Shown: positions 47,435 through 57,038 of the stretch, piece by piece
Layout of the letters: every line of letters starts with the position of its first letter
Numbering within the stretch: position 1 is the first letter of the stretch
Assembly: GCA_965247435.1 (NCBI GenBank)
Contig: OZ252019.1
Coordinates: forward strand, 2,852,001-2,916,000
Direction: 5' to 3'
Length of the DNA stretch: 64,000 nt
Source: Ilyomonas sp965247435
GTDB taxonomy: Bacteria > Bacteroidota > Bacteroidia > Chitinophagales > Chitinophagaceae
Made by a program: the position numbers and the translations under genes
The notes under the pieces: model-generated
Told to the model about the DNA's origin: nothing
What the model saw: the letters and a program-made list of their open reading frames with translations, nothing else
Database searches by the model: none

Positions 47435-48268
47435 ATGTCCATAGCTACATTATCAACAGATTTTGGTGTCAATGATTATTTATCCGGTGCTGTTAAGGGC
47501 CAGCTTTTAACAGCCAGTCCTTTATTAAACATTGCTGACATTACCCATGCGCTATCACCGTTTAACTATCCGCAAACGGCTTATATCTGCAATAATGCAT
47601 ACAAACATTTTCCACCGGATACCCTGCACATTTTAATAGTAAACTTATTTGAATGTTCACCAACACAGGTATTGTTTGCACAATATAATAACCAGTATAT
47701 TATATGCCCCGACAATGGTATTCTTACAATGATTACCGGAACGCAGCCGGAAAAAGTGTATGCAGCAGAAGTGAGCGGGATAAACGGTATCGGCACCCTT
47801 AGCTATACACAAACAATAGCTGATACCATCGGCAAATTGCTAAAAGGAAGAAGTATATACGACCTGTGCAAGCCGGTAAATACTATTGTAGAAAAATACC
47901 CTTTACGCTCAACAATCGGCACTAACTGGATAGAAGGCCAGATTATATTTATTGACAACTTTGAAAATGTAATTGTAAACATTACCCGGGAAGAGTTTGA
48001 AGAACACCGGAAGGACCGCAGCTTTAAAATCGAATTTATGCGGGGCGAGATTATCAGCATCTTAAGCGAAAATTACGCATCGGTTATGCCCGGCGAAAAA
48101 TTAGCGTGGTTCAATGCCTCGGGATTACTGGAAATAGCTGTAAATAAAGGGAATATGGCCGGCTTATTCGGCCTTTACAGTTATGCTTCTGAAGCAGCAC
48201 AGGGTGCTGCTATGCATAATAAATATTTCTACCAGACTGTACGAATTTACTTTGAAACGCCATTATGA
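47435..48268 (+). CDS. SAM hydrolase / SAM hydroxide adenosyltransferase (DUF62) family
   Basis: A 277-aa protein. STDFGVNDYLSGAVKGQL at residues 7-24 and IICPDNGILTMI near 90 are the two SAM-binding signatures, and the C-terminal domain holds IFIDNFENVIVNIT. These proteins split S-adenosylmethionine to adenosine and methionine with water. The family NPGVG loop is not conserved here (LFECSPTQV instead), as in some Bacteroidota members. It starts 26 bases after the SDR and may be co-transcribed. Confidence 0.83.
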   Translation: MSIATLSTDFGVNDYLSGAVKGQLLTASPLLNIADITHALSPFNYPQTAYICNNAYKHFPPDTLHILIVNLFECSPTQVLFAQYNNQYIICPDNGILTMITGTQPEKVYAAEVSGINGIGTLSYTQTIADTIGKLLKGRSIYDLCKPVNTIVEKYPLRSTIGTNWIEGQIIFIDNFENVIVNITREEFEEHRKDRSFKIEFMRGEIISILSENYASVMPGEKLAWFNASGLLEIAVNKGNMAGLFGLYSYASEAAQGAAMHNKYFYQTVRIYFETPL

Positions 48269-48281
48269 CCTTCTATAAACC

Positions 48282-49703
48282 TTAATTCTTTTTTCCTTTT
48301 TTGTACCGCGCTATTAAATCTACAATGGCGCTGTTTTGCAAAACAGCCGGGTTAAGCTCTACAAATTTCTTCAAAAGCTTCGGCGCCCGCTCCATTGCCC
48401 GCTCTAATTGCAGCAAGGCTTCTTTCCATTTACCTGCACCGATAAGCGAAGCGGTATAATAAAATAAAAACAAGGGCTTGCCTTCTGTAGCCTGTAATGC
48501 TGCAAGGCATTGAATACAGGCTTCCTCAAACAACCCTTTCCGGTATAGGCATTTTATCAAAGCTTCCCAGCCATTCACATTGCGCGGCCGCTGCTTTACT
48601 ACAAGACTGAAATATTGTATCGCTTCTTTGTAATGATCGAGGTTCATTTTACACTCACCCATCGCTAAGTTATATTCCGGCACATTGCGTTGAATGCGCA
48701 TTGCACTCTCCAACTGCTTTATAGCTTGTTCCCATTGTTCTTCATCAATATAAGTAAGCGAAATTTTATAATAGAGTTTACTATCATCAGGATTCATGTG
48801 GCTTGCCTTACGATAATGAAAACGAGCCTGCGCATAGTTGCTAAGCCGGTGATAGCAATGGCCGATCGCTTCGTAAATCACTTCTTCCGGCCTTGTAAGT
48901 TCTACTACTTTCTCAAGCACTTCAATGGCTTCTTTATATTGCCTTAGGCGTATGTAAGCATCGCCCATATTGCGATAGGCGTAGTCAAATTTTTCATCTA
49001 TAGCAATTGCGTACTGGTAAGCATCAACCGCTTTTTCGTAAAGTTTCAACCCCTGGTAAGCGGCGCCCAGATTAAACCATGCAAGCTCGTTGTAAGGGTG
49101 TTCGTCAATAATGTGCTGGTGAAGCCGGATACTTTCTTCATTGCGACCCGTAAAATCTGTCCAAAAGCAAATCTTATACAACGCTTCTTCGTTCGTAAGG
49201 TCTTCTTCCAGTATTAGTTTGAGGCAATCAAATACTTTGTCGAACTCCTCATAATCGTCATATACGTCTGCTAATTCAAAAAGTAATTCCTGCCGCTCTT
49301 CCCCTTCAAAGTGATGCAGCGCTTCTTCTAATATCTCCACTGCTTTTTCCTGCTGGTCAAGCGCGAGATATGCATCTGTTTTAAGTATGGGTATATTAAT
49401 ATCGCCGCTATCAAAAAGCAAGGCGCGATCCAGAATCTCCAGCGCCTCCTGGTATTTCCGGGTTACAATCAGCAGATCAGCATTTTTAACCAGCAACTGA
49501 GAAGAATATGGAAAGTACTCCAACCCGGTTTCTGCCACTTCCAGTGCTTTTGCAAAGTCATCTTTTTCATCAAAAAAATCAATAATCCGCTCAAATGCAT
49601 CTTCTTCAAGAAAAGCATGCATTTTACAAACGCGTAAATTTTCATATTGCCGCAGCAGCTCTTTTATTTCATCCCTGTCTTCCCGGTACGGTTGCTCTTT
49701 CAT
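48282..49703 (-). CDS. TPR-repeat protein
   Basis: A 473-aa cytoplasmic protein built of at least nine tetratricopeptide repeats. Examples are EALEILDRALLFDSGDINIP, NLGAAYQGLKLYEKAVDAY, RNMGDAYIRLRQYKEAIEVL and YNLAMGECKMNLDHYKEAIQ. No signal peptide or enzymatic domain. It should act as a protein-interaction scaffold; such proteins are common and conserved in Bacteroidota. It is transcribed toward the SAM hydrolase gene, 13 bases from its end. Confidence 0.88.
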   Translation of the reverse strand: MKEQPYREDRDEIKELLRQYENLRVCKMHAFLEEDAFERIIDFFDEKDDFAKALEVAETGLEYFPYSSQLLVKNADLLIVTRKYQEALEILDRALLFDSGDINIPILKTDAYLALDQQEKAVEILEEALHHFEGEERQELLFELADVYDDYEEFDKVFDCLKLILEEDLTNEEALYKICFWTDFTGRNEESIRLHQHIIDEHPYNELAWFNLGAAYQGLKLYEKAVDAYQYAIAIDEKFDYAYRNMGDAYIRLRQYKEAIEVLEKVVELTRPEEVIYEAIGHCYHRLSNYAQARFHYRKASHMNPDDSKLYYKISLTYIDEEQWEQAIKQLESAMRIQRNVPEYNLAMGECKMNLDHYKEAIQYFSLVVKQRPRNVNGWEALIKCLYRKGLFEEACIQCLAALQATEGKPLFLFYYTASLIGAGKWKEALLQLERAMERAPKLLKKFVELNPAVLQNSAIVDLIARYKKGKKN

Positions 49704-49813
49704 GGAGTATTGGGTTAATGAAAGATAATTATCAAATCTAAATCCACCGGGGAATTTTTGATTAATTATTTTTCAACGCTCAAGAAAAAAAATGTTAATT
49801 AAATCTTTTTGTT

Positions 49814-49821
49814 TATTTTTG
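49814..49821 (+). promoter_or_regulatory. -7 promoter element next to a GTG start
   Basis: TATTTTTG matches TAnnTTTG and ends 5 bases before the GTG at 49827, so the mRNA would have no or almost no leader. Confidence 0.45.
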
Positions 49822-49826
49822 TAACA

Positions 49827-50162
49827 GTGAATTTAACAACAAAAAATATAAGATTTTTAGCTGCCATCATGTTTATTGTACTGACTCATACTGCATTTGC
49901 AGCTTTTTCGGGCAGCGCAGACGATAGAACTAAAAATAAATACAGTCTGAAAAATCTTAACAAGCTCTCTAAAAATTATAGTCTTTCAACGCTACGTACC
50001 AGTACTTTCCAGTTTAAAGGCTTTTATCAGGCTACTCAAACCGCAGGCGCCTCTACAGGTTCTCTTCTTAGTTTACAAAGAGGCAATACTACCTACGTTT
50101 ATCCTTACACCTATAAGGTTAAGGTTCCGCGCTTTAAAACGCCGGCTCCTCCGCAGCGCTAA
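49827..50162 (+). CDS. Small secreted hypothetical protein
   Basis: About 111 aa from a GTG start. The N-terminus (NLTTKNIRFLAAIMFIVLTH, then TAFA) is a signal peptide with a basic n-region. The mature part is Ser/Thr/Tyr/Lys rich (NKYSLKNLNKLSKNYSLSTL) and ends in a basic, proline-containing tail. An ATG at 49869 would remove the charged n-region, and a TTG at 49809 lies upstream of the promoter box. Family not recognised. Its stop overlaps the stop of the convergent GLPGLI gene. Confidence 0.6.
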   Translation: MNLTTKNIRFLAAIMFIVLTHTAFAAFSGSADDRTKNKYSLKNLNKLSKNYSLSTLRTSTFQFKGFYQATQTAGASTGSLLSLQRGNTTYVYPYTYKVKVPRFKTPAPPQR

Positions 50163-50773
50163 TTATTTTCCAATTCCTTATATCCGGATTTTGACAGTAA
50201 AAATTTAGCTGCCGGCACCGGGCTGAGATTTACTTTCACGGCCTTAAATGATATATTTTTTCCTTCTGCATTTTGCGATTCGTATTCTAATACCAATCCC
50301 GGTATATTTTTAAACTGGTAAGTATTCTCAGAAGCGGAGGCCGTAATGCCGGATGTGTAAAACAAAATAAAATTTTTTCCTTGTGTAGTAGTTGCAATAG
50401 CTTTCCGGCAATTATATCCAGCAATAGTTTTGTTTTCATTTGTAATTTTTACCGTCATGCCGTCCCATTCGGCATTTTTTTCTTTCCATTTGGCCGGGTT
50501 TAGCGTAGTTACATATTTATCGCCGCCCATTTCTTTCCAAATTACCGCTTCTCCGCTATTATTATCAAATATTGTTGTTTGCCGAAACGCAGGACTTATA
50601 ATATCCGAGCGCGTCTTCCTGCCTTTGATATACAATGTCTTCGTAGCATCGCCGGTTCCTTTTTCTGTACTGATACTAAAGGTTATTGTGCATTCTGCAA
50701 TTACTTTTGCCGGCTGCGGGCGGGCGGCCCCGATAAAAAACAATGTGATAATAAGCAGTTGATATTGTTTCAT
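50159..50773 (-). CDS. GLPGLI-family periplasmic protein
   Basis: About 204 aa with a signal peptide (KQYQLLIITLFFIGAARP). ITFSISTEKGTGDATKTLYI, CRKAIATTTQGKNFILFYTS and NIPGLVLEYES correspond to the GLPGLI fold; the family motif reads IPGLVLEY here. Members are Bacteroidota-specific, periplasmic, and of unknown function, often linked to TonB receptors or porins. The ATG at 50773 is chosen because a TATATTTA -7-like box ends 4 bases before it. Confidence 0.72.
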   Translation of the reverse strand: MKQYQLLIITLFFIGAARPQPAKVIAECTITFSISTEKGTGDATKTLYIKGRKTRSDIISPAFRQTTIFDNNSGEAVIWKEMGGDKYVTTLNPAKWKEKNAEWDGMTVKITNENKTIAGYNCRKAIATTTQGKNFILFYTSGITASASENTYQFKNIPGLVLEYESQNAEGKNISFKAVKVNLSPVPAAKFLLSKSGYKELENN

Positions 50774-50777
50774 GCTG

Positions 50778-50785
50778 TAAATATA
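50778..50785 (-). promoter_or_regulatory. -7-like promoter element of the GLPGLI gene
   Basis: The minus strand reads TATATTTA, one base off TAnnTTTG, ending 4 bases before the ATG at 50773. A leaderless transcript is implied. Confidence 0.4.
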
Positions 50786-50941
50786 AGGCAAGGATGCATA
50801 TTGCTATAACAGAACGCCAACCCGAATGCAGAAGGCATTACCCGGCTGCTCCATTCAGTTTACTGAAAATAAAATATTTCTTGAAGAAGTTCTTGTCATC
50901 TTTAACCCTTTTATTTTACCTATAAACAATCAAATTTTTAT

Positions 50942-51565
50942 ATGCTGAATGCTGAAACCATCCTGATAGCGTTTACCTCACTAATAGTTACCGGTATCAT
51001 TGTATGGCTGGTTGTAAGAACTGCAATGCTTGGCAAACACGTGGTGTTAACAGAAAAGCTGCACCTTGCAGAAGGGAGCTACCAGCAATTGCAACAAACC
51101 AATAATACCTTACTGGCCGATAAAAACGAGCTGATCAGGCAAACCACGAGAACAGAAAGTGAACTGCATTTTATAACCGAGCAATACAATAGCTCGAAGC
51201 GTTATCAAAAGGAAAACGAAATATTACATCAGCAGTTAGCTATGTTCAAAGCAAAATTTCAGTCGGCTGAGGAGCGATTAGCTGTGCAAAAAGAGGAAAT
51301 GGAAATTTCAAATAACAATTTACGCAACGAATTCAGGCACCTGACACAAACAATAGTAGAAGAAACATCGCAGCGATTGATAGCGCTAAATGAGGAAAAG
51401 ATAAACGCGATACTCACATCGTTTAAATTGCAGTTGGGGGAGTTCAGACAAAAAGTGGATGAAAAGCTTGATAAAGAAAGCTAAGAACGCTTTTCTCATG
51501 GCCGGTAAGTATAGCATTGAATTGAATGAGCGGCAGGTAACCAGGCGAAACTCACCTGGAAATAG
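50942..51565 (+). pseudogene. rmuC: Decayed rmuC (DNA recombination protein) gene
   Basis: The first 180 codons encode an N-terminal membrane helix (ETILIAFTSLIVTGIIVWLV), a long coiled coil and NEFRHLTQTIVEETSQRLIA, matching the RmuC N-terminal half. A TAA at 51482 ends the frame. In the same frame the next codons read ERFSHGR, a good match to the family ERFSLxGR. Then SIELNER appears in another frame (51513-51533), and QAKLTWK back in the original frame (51542-51562), as in RmuC IELNxx...EAxxLTxALK. The nuclease-like C-terminal half is missing. RmuC is normally about 400-500 aa and limits inversions by cleaving hairpins. Confidence 0.72.
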
Positions 51566-51843
51566 TGGCCTGCGCAAAAAACGAAATTATAAAGTTCAGC
51601 TATTTTTACGGGCTGATGCCGCCGGTATTATTAAAATCTAATGGGTTAACCGCCTGCAGTCAGGCGTTGTTATTTGTTATCAGAGTAACTACAAACTAAT
51701 TATAAACAGTAAATTAAGATAGGCGGTTTGCCTTACGCTATATTTCCGTTGCAGGTCTCAAGAATTAAAACCCGAGAACGTCCGGCTTAACAAACCAGCA
51801 TTGGAAAGCAGCATAAAACTGAATGAAAAATATAGTAAACCCG
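51566..51843. other. Intergenic stretch with a weak hairpin
   Basis: Follows the decayed rmuC. A short stem CGCCTG/CAGGCG at 51651-51666 with T-rich sequence after it is a weak terminator candidate. No gene recognised. Confidence 0.35.
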
Positions 51844-52941
51844 TTAACTATCCTTGGGGATTTCCACGTAGAAAGCAGTGCCCTTGCCTTCTTCGCTTTT
51901 AAACCATACCTGTCCGTTGTGCCATTCCACAATCGTTTTAATGATGGACATACCTAAACCCGTACTTTCCTCGCCATTGAGACCGGGACGCTTGGCACTG
52001 GTATATTTATCAAACAAAAAGGGATGCATAGCCGCCGGTATGCCTATGCCGTTATCTTCCACTTTTATCAGCACTTTTCTTCCTTCATCTTTAACTTCAA
52101 TGGTGATCTCTCCATCGTTATGGGTAAACTTAAGTGCATTGGAAAGCAGGTTATTAATCACCTGCATAAACTTGCTCTCATCAATTTTTACAAAAAGGCT
52201 TTTTGTGGTAGCGATAAAATGAAAACGTGGCCGTTTTGTGTAGGACGATTGTTGATACTGGCTAACGATTTCCCGGATTTTCTCAACGATATCGGTACGT
52301 TGTTTCAGCAATGCAACCTCGGCAGGTTCAAGGAAGTCTTTATTGATGAAACTGCTTATCATTTCTATACTCTTCCTGCTGCATTCGGCAAGCACTTCCA
52401 GCAGTGTTGTTAATGTTGCATCCTGTTTATCCTCTAAATGTGCAGCCAAAACCTGTACAGACATCTGAATATTCTTTAAAGGACTGGCCAGGTCGTGCGC
52501 CAGAATTTCCAAAATCGTATTCTTCTTATTATTAATCTTGTGTAGTGTATCGTTGTAGGCCTTGTTGCCTGTAATATCGGTAGCTATACCAATGATGGTA
52601 TCTACCATGTTTTGTTTAAATGAAAAGGCATTTACCTGTATCCATTTTTGCTGCCCGTCTCCGGTGTTGATGCGAAATTCTATGTGTTGTTTCCGGCGGT
52701 TGGTTGTAATTGCTACAATCGCATTGGCTATAATAATCCGGTCGTCGGGGTGTATGCTGTTGTTGATTACAGATAAGCCGGTACCTGCGGTTGCACGGGA
52801 TATATTCCAGACTTTCTCAAATGCGGCATTAAGATAAAGCAGTTTGTTTTCCAGTGGTTGAAATGCAAAGAAAACTTCGTCCGTCAAATCAGATAGCTGC
52901 TGCAACAAAACGTCTGATGAAAGCAGGGTTATTTCATTCAT
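51844..52941 (-). CDS. PAS-domain sensor histidine kinase
   Basis: A 365-aa soluble kinase. The PAS domain is at about residues 10-125 (EFRINTGDGQQKWIQVNAFS and IIGIATDITG as the PAC part). The HisKA helix has His149 in ILAHDLASPLKNIQ. The HATPase domain contains NNLLSNALKFTHND, KVEDNGIGIP and STGLGMSIIKTIVEWHNGQ. No membrane segment or receiver domain, so it senses a cytoplasmic signal and should phosphorylate a response regulator encoded elsewhere. No partner gene is adjacent. Confidence 0.88.
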   Translation of the reverse strand: MNEITLLSSDVLLQQLSDLTDEVFFAFQPLENKLLYLNAAFEKVWNISRATAGTGLSVINNSIHPDDRIIIANAIVAITTNRRKQHIEFRINTGDGQQKWIQVNAFSFKQNMVDTIIGIATDITGNKAYNDTLHKINNKKNTILEILAHDLASPLKNIQMSVQVLAAHLEDKQDATLTTLLEVLAECSRKSIEMISSFINKDFLEPAEVALLKQRTDIVEKIREIVSQYQQSSYTKRPRFHFIATTKSLFVKIDESKFMQVINNLLSNALKFTHNDGEITIEVKDEGRKVLIKVEDNGIGIPAAMHPFLFDKYTSAKRPGLNGEESTGLGMSIIKTIVEWHNGQVWFKSEEGKGTAFYVEIPKDS

Positions 52942-53595
52942 ACAGTTCTATTAATACCTGTCAATAATTTATTACATGATCGGGCAAGACAAACGGCAAC
53001 AGGCAGCAGCGAAGTTAACGGTATTATAGGTTTTGGCAAGTAATAAAACTTTAATACACATTAAATTATTTAATAAAATGATTAAAATAAATATCCGACC
53101 CGATCTTAAAGTAAATTATTTTGATAGTAAAAAAATCCATCAGTAAACCTTGGATAAACCTTTTACTAACTTTAGTATTAAGCTGCTTGGCAGCATTTAC
53201 AGTGCTGCAAATAATGTATGCAAAAAAGCAGACAGCGTAGAAGTAAAGCAGGGAAGTTTGATAATGATCTTAGCTGCTATTGTCTGAAACCTGATATTGA
53301 CGCTTTCTTCATTAACTGTTTTCTTAAATTTATACGATACAATAAAACACAATCAATACTACCGGTCTTCAGCTTTTTTCGCGCTTCCGGTCTCTATTGC
53401 AGCAGTTGCATTTATCAGTAACCATTTGCAATACATTTGGCAATGATATTACATTCTAAGGTTTTCATTCATGTTCCTACATAGCATTTTTTACATAAGG
53501 TTTGTAAGACAGCTTTTTAATTTTTAAATGAATATGCAAGCACTCGTACACCATCGTCTTTAACCTTAATCCAACGTCGTGTAACCGGCGATCTT
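52942..53595. other. 654-base gap with a possible promoter, no clear gene
   Basis: An A+T-rich stretch between the divergent kinase and DUF58 genes. A TAACTTTA box near 53167 with an upstream TTG could start a + strand transcript. The only frame that follows (53218-53421, 67 codons) has no protein-like features. I see no hairpin or RNA gene. Confidence 0.35.
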
Positions 53596-53603
53596 TACCT
53601 TTG
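53596..53603 (+). promoter_or_regulatory. -7 promoter element of the DUF58 gene
   Basis: TACCTTTG matches TAnnTTTG and ends 6 bases before the ATG at 53610, implying a leaderless mRNA. Confidence 0.5.
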
Positions 53604-53609
53604 GAGAGT

Positions 53610-54953
53610 ATGTTTAAAAAGCTTTTATATGCTGTTTCTTTTTATTTCAGCCGGTTGTTTTATACAACCGCGGGTTGTATTATCGCCTTGTTTTGTTTAG
53701 CCTATTTTTTTCCGTCGCTTATTGAAATCGGATATCTCGCCATTGTATGTTTATTCCTTTTAGTGCTGATTGATATGGCGTTGTCATTCGGTGGTAAAAT
53801 ACCTGTACGTGCTGCAAGGATATGCAACGACAGGTTTAGCAATGGCGATGAAAATAAGGTGCAGATTTTAATTTATAATCATCGTACATTTAAGATAAAA
53901 CTCACACTTATTGATGAACTGCCTGTTCAGTTTCAGGAACGCAACTGGCAGCGTACGTTGATAATCAGCGGCGGGGATACTCACCAGCTTTCTTACAGTT
54001 TGAAACCGCTTGAGCGCGGTGTGTACCACTTTGGTATTATCAATCTTTTTTTAGATGGCCCGTTAGGCATGATTGTCCGGCACCTTAAATCGGGTGAAGA
54101 AAAGACAGTAGCCGTTTACCCATCGTTTATGCAAATGCGCCGCTACCAGTTGCTGGCGGTAACCAACCAGTTGCAGGGGGGCGGCTCGCGGCCGTTGCGC
54201 AAAATCGGACAAAGCCTGGAGTTTGAGCAAATAAGAGAGTATGTGCGGGGCGATGATTACCGGAATATCAACTGGCAGGCTACCGCCCGAAAAAGCAGTC
54301 TGATGATCAACACCTTCCTGGACGAGCGCAGCCAGCAAATTGTGTGTTTGATAGATAAGAGCCGGAATATGAAAATGCCTTTTGAAGGAATGACCTTGCT
54401 CGACTATGCAATTAATGCAACACTGGTGCTGAGCAATATCGTACTACTTAAGCAGGATAAAGCCGGCCTGCTCACGTTTAGTAAAACTGTGGATCAATAT
54501 GTGCCTGCTGACAAGAGGAGTACCCAGATCGCGCTGCTTTTAGAAACATTGTACCGGCAACAAACAACTTTCAGCGACAGCGATTTTGAAGCGTTGTACC
54601 TGGCCGTGCGTTACCGGATAAAACAGCGTAGCCTGTTAATACTGTTCACCAACTTTGAGAGTATGTATGGCCTGGAAAGACAATTGCCTTTTTTAAAGCA
54701 GCTATCCACGCACCATACGCTGCTGGTTGTTTTTTTTGAGAATACCGAACTCGCCGGATTGCAGCAACAACCGGCGCAAACGCTGGAGCAGGTTTATATT
54801 AAAGCTATCGCCAATAAATTTGCGCTTGAAAAAAAGCAGATGTTAAAAGAATTGCAAAAGCACGGCATTCTGGCAATGCTTACACCACCCCAAAAACTAT
54901 CCGCCAATGCCATCAACCGGTACCTCGAAATAAAGGCAAGACAAGTTGTATAG
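53610..54953 (+). CDS. DUF58 domain protein
   Basis: About 447 aa. Two N-terminal membrane helices (AGCIIALFCLAYFFPSLIEI and YLAIVCLFLLVLIDMALSF) precede a beta-rich region. The DUF58 signature lies in REYVRGDDYRNINWQATARK at about residues 211-230, and a von Willebrand-A-like part (IVCLIDKSRNMKMPFEGMTL) follows. DUF58 proteins usually work with a MoxR ATPase in assembling or stress-protecting envelope proteins; no moxR gene is adjacent. The start is set by the promoter box; a TTG at 53601 overlaps the box. Confidence 0.85.
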   Translation: MFKKLLYAVSFYFSRLFYTTAGCIIALFCLAYFFPSLIEIGYLAIVCLFLLVLIDMALSFGGKIPVRAARICNDRFSNGDENKVQILIYNHRTFKIKLTLIDELPVQFQERNWQRTLIISGGDTHQLSYSLKPLERGVYHFGIINLFLDGPLGMIVRHLKSGEEKTVAVYPSFMQMRRYQLLAVTNQLQGGGSRPLRKIGQSLEFEQIREYVRGDDYRNINWQATARKSSLMINTFLDERSQQIVCLIDKSRNMKMPFEGMTLLDYAINATLVLSNIVLLKQDKAGLLTFSKTVDQYVPADKRSTQIALLLETLYRQQTTFSDSDFEALYLAVRYRIKQRSLLILFTNFESMYGLERQLPFLKQLSTHHTLLVVFFENTELAGLQQQPAQTLEQVYIKAIANKFALEKKQMLKELQKHGILAMLTPPQKLSANAINRYLEIKARQVV

Positions 54954-55048
54954 CTGAGCTGCGTATAACAAATCGCCGCAGCCATATTTAGCCTCCGGTT
55001 AGTAATTTATTTCCAGCAGAAACAAATGATTCAAATTAAACTGTGCTG

Positions 55049-56281
55049 TTACAAAGTCCGGCTAAAGGAATGAACATGCTGTTGCATCTTTTCCAGTATT
55101 ATCGCCGCGCCCTGCCCCATACCGGCGCAGGTTGTTGCCAGCCCATACCTAACATCGCTCCGGCGCATTTGATGGAGTAAGGTGGTTACAATTCTTGCAC
55201 CGCTGCAACCCATCGGGTGGCCGATAGCGAGCGAGCCGCCATTTACATTTATTTTGTTATGATCAATCTGCAGCTCTTTTATACACGCCAGACTTTGCGC
55301 AGCAAAACTTTCATTTAATTCTACCAGGTCTATATCTCCCATTTTAAGCTTTGCACGCTGTAATGCTTTGCGCGTGGCAGGCACCGGCGCCATACCCATA
55401 ATGGCAGGATCAACGCCGGCTACGGAAGTGCTGACAATGCTTACTATCGGCTCCAGGTTAAAGAGTTTCACCGCCTCTTCGCTTGCCAGCAGCAACACCG
55501 CAGCGCCATCGTTAAGGGCAGACGAATTACCTGCTGTAACAGTGCCTCCTTCTTTAAACGCCGGCTTTAGTGCAGCTAACATTCCTACAGAAAGTTTTCG
55601 CGGTGCTTCATCCTGCACAAACCAACTGATCAGCCCATCGTCATTCATTTCCACCGGCACTATTTCATCGTCCCACTTGTTGCTTTCCAATGCAGTAAAA
55701 TATTTTTCGTGTGACTGTAACGCAAAATCATCCTGCGCTTCGCGGCTTATTGTCCATTGCTGCGCAATGTTTTCTGCAGTTTCACCCATGGAATAAGGAT
55801 AATATTGCTGTATAAGTTTTTCATTGGTAAAGCGCCAGCCAATGGTACTGTTGAAAATTATATTTTCGTCCGGCGCATTCCAGGCATCTTCCTTCTTTGG
55901 CACAATAAACGGCGCCCGCGTCATACTCTCCACGCCACCGGCTATGTACAGTAATCCATCACCGCATTGAATGCTACGCGCTGCCTGTATGATTGCTTCC
56001 AGCCCGCTGGCGCAAAGACTATTAAGCGTAGTACCCGCAACGGTGACCGGTAACCCGGCAAGCAGGCCGGCCATGCGCGCTACATTACGGCAATCTTCGC
56101 CCGCCTGGTTGGCATCACCGGCAATGATGCTTTCGATTGCGCGTACATCAATCGTGTCGTTGCGCTGCAGTAAAGCGCCGATTACATACGCCAGCATATC
56201 ATCTGCCCGCATGTTGCTCAGTTTGCCGCCATACCTGCCTACGGGCGTACGCACGGCATCAATTATATACGCTGTATTCAT
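55049..56281 (-). CDS. Acetyl-CoA acyltransferase (thiolase)
   Basis: A 410-aa thiolase-fold enzyme. The nucleophile Cys90 is in TTLNSLCASGLEAI; the second half holds GHPMGCSGARIV (catalytic His) and TTCAGMGQGAAI (general-acid Cys). IIAGDANQAGEDCRNVARMA resembles 3-oxoadipyl-CoA thiolases (PcaF/PaaJ) as well as acetoacetyl-CoA thiolases. It cleaves or forms beta-ketoacyl-CoA with CoA. The gene stands alone, without beta-oxidation or phenylacetate genes beside it, so the pathway is open. Confidence 0.9.
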   Translation of the reverse strand: MNTAYIIDAVRTPVGRYGGKLSNMRADDMLAYVIGALLQRNDTIDVRAIESIIAGDANQAGEDCRNVARMAGLLAGLPVTVAGTTLNSLCASGLEAIIQAARSIQCGDGLLYIAGGVESMTRAPFIVPKKEDAWNAPDENIIFNSTIGWRFTNEKLIQQYYPYSMGETAENIAQQWTISREAQDDFALQSHEKYFTALESNKWDDEIVPVEMNDDGLISWFVQDEAPRKLSVGMLAALKPAFKEGGTVTAGNSSALNDGAAVLLLASEEAVKLFNLEPIVSIVSTSVAGVDPAIMGMAPVPATRKALQRAKLKMGDIDLVELNESFAAQSLACIKELQIDHNKINVNGGSLAIGHPMGCSGARIVTTLLHQMRRSDVRYGLATTCAGMGQGAAIILEKMQQHVHSFSRTL

Positions 56282-56388
56282 GTGTTTGTAAAAGGGCGGA
56301 AAGATACTTTAAACAGAAACAGGGATGAAAACCGGTTCCCATTTATGAAGATTTTTATCGAAGTACAAATTCATAATCCTTGAAAGCC

Positions 56389-57003
56389 TTACTTTTTTTC
56401 ATGCTTCCAATTCCTGCCTTTCCCTTCCTGCAGCCATACTATCATGGTGGCAATGCGCTTAATGCGGGTGGCTCCCGTTTTGGCTTCCTCAATCCATTCT
56501 ATATAATCTTTCTTATGACTATAGGAAAAGTTTTCGAATGTTTGTCTGGCAATCATATTGTTGCTCAATGCAACTGTTACTGTTGCCGGAATGAGTAGTT
56601 CTTTTTTCTCCCCTGTTTTTTTAGGCACTATTTTCTTTACGCCTGCCTCATTCAGCGCTGCTGCTTCCTTAATATAATGTATGAGCTCCTCATCGGGAGG
56701 CAGGTCTTTTGTGGAAGTAATCCTGCCCAGGTGCCCCATGCCTTCATCATTACCTGCAAGCAGCTCTTTTGCATTGGTCATTAGTCCGGCCTTAAAAAAT
56801 CCAAAGGAGCAATGTTTCTTAAAAGCTGCCATATTGCAGACGAGGCCTTTATACTCGAAAAAAGGCATGCCCCACTTTATAGTTTCGCGGATATCCGGAC
56901 AGGCTTTGTGTACGAGGACACGCAGGTGCTGTAACACAGGCCTTGCAAACGGTGCAGCTTTGTCTATATAAGCATCTATGCGCGGGTCGGTTGTTATTGA
57001 CAT
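56389..57003 (-). CDS. YdeI/OmpD-associated (OmdA) family protein with DUF1801 domain
   Basis: A 204-aa cytoplasmic protein. The N-terminal DUF1801 part includes CPDIRETIKWGMPFFEYKG and KKHCSFGFFKAG. The C-terminal OmdA-type helical region includes QTFENFSYSHKKDYIEWIEE and AKTGATRIKRI. Relatives such as YdeI are linked to resistance against antimicrobial peptides and polymyxin, but the mechanism is unclear. Single-gene unit. Confidence 0.83.
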   Translation of the reverse strand: MSITTDPRIDAYIDKAAPFARPVLQHLRVLVHKACPDIRETIKWGMPFFEYKGLVCNMAAFKKHCSFGFFKAGLMTNAKELLAGNDEGMGHLGRITSTKDLPPDEELIHYIKEAAALNEAGVKKIVPKKTGEKKELLIPATVTVALSNNMIARQTFENFSYSHKKDYIEWIEEAKTGATRIKRIATMIVWLQEGKGRNWKHEKK

Positions 57004-57038
57004 AGAATCGTTTTACTATTCATGGGGATTTACCACAT

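Noticed and set aside
53218..53421. A 67-codon frame in the gap before the DUF58 gene
   Set aside because: Composition and residue pattern are not protein-like, despite a weak promoter-like box upstream.
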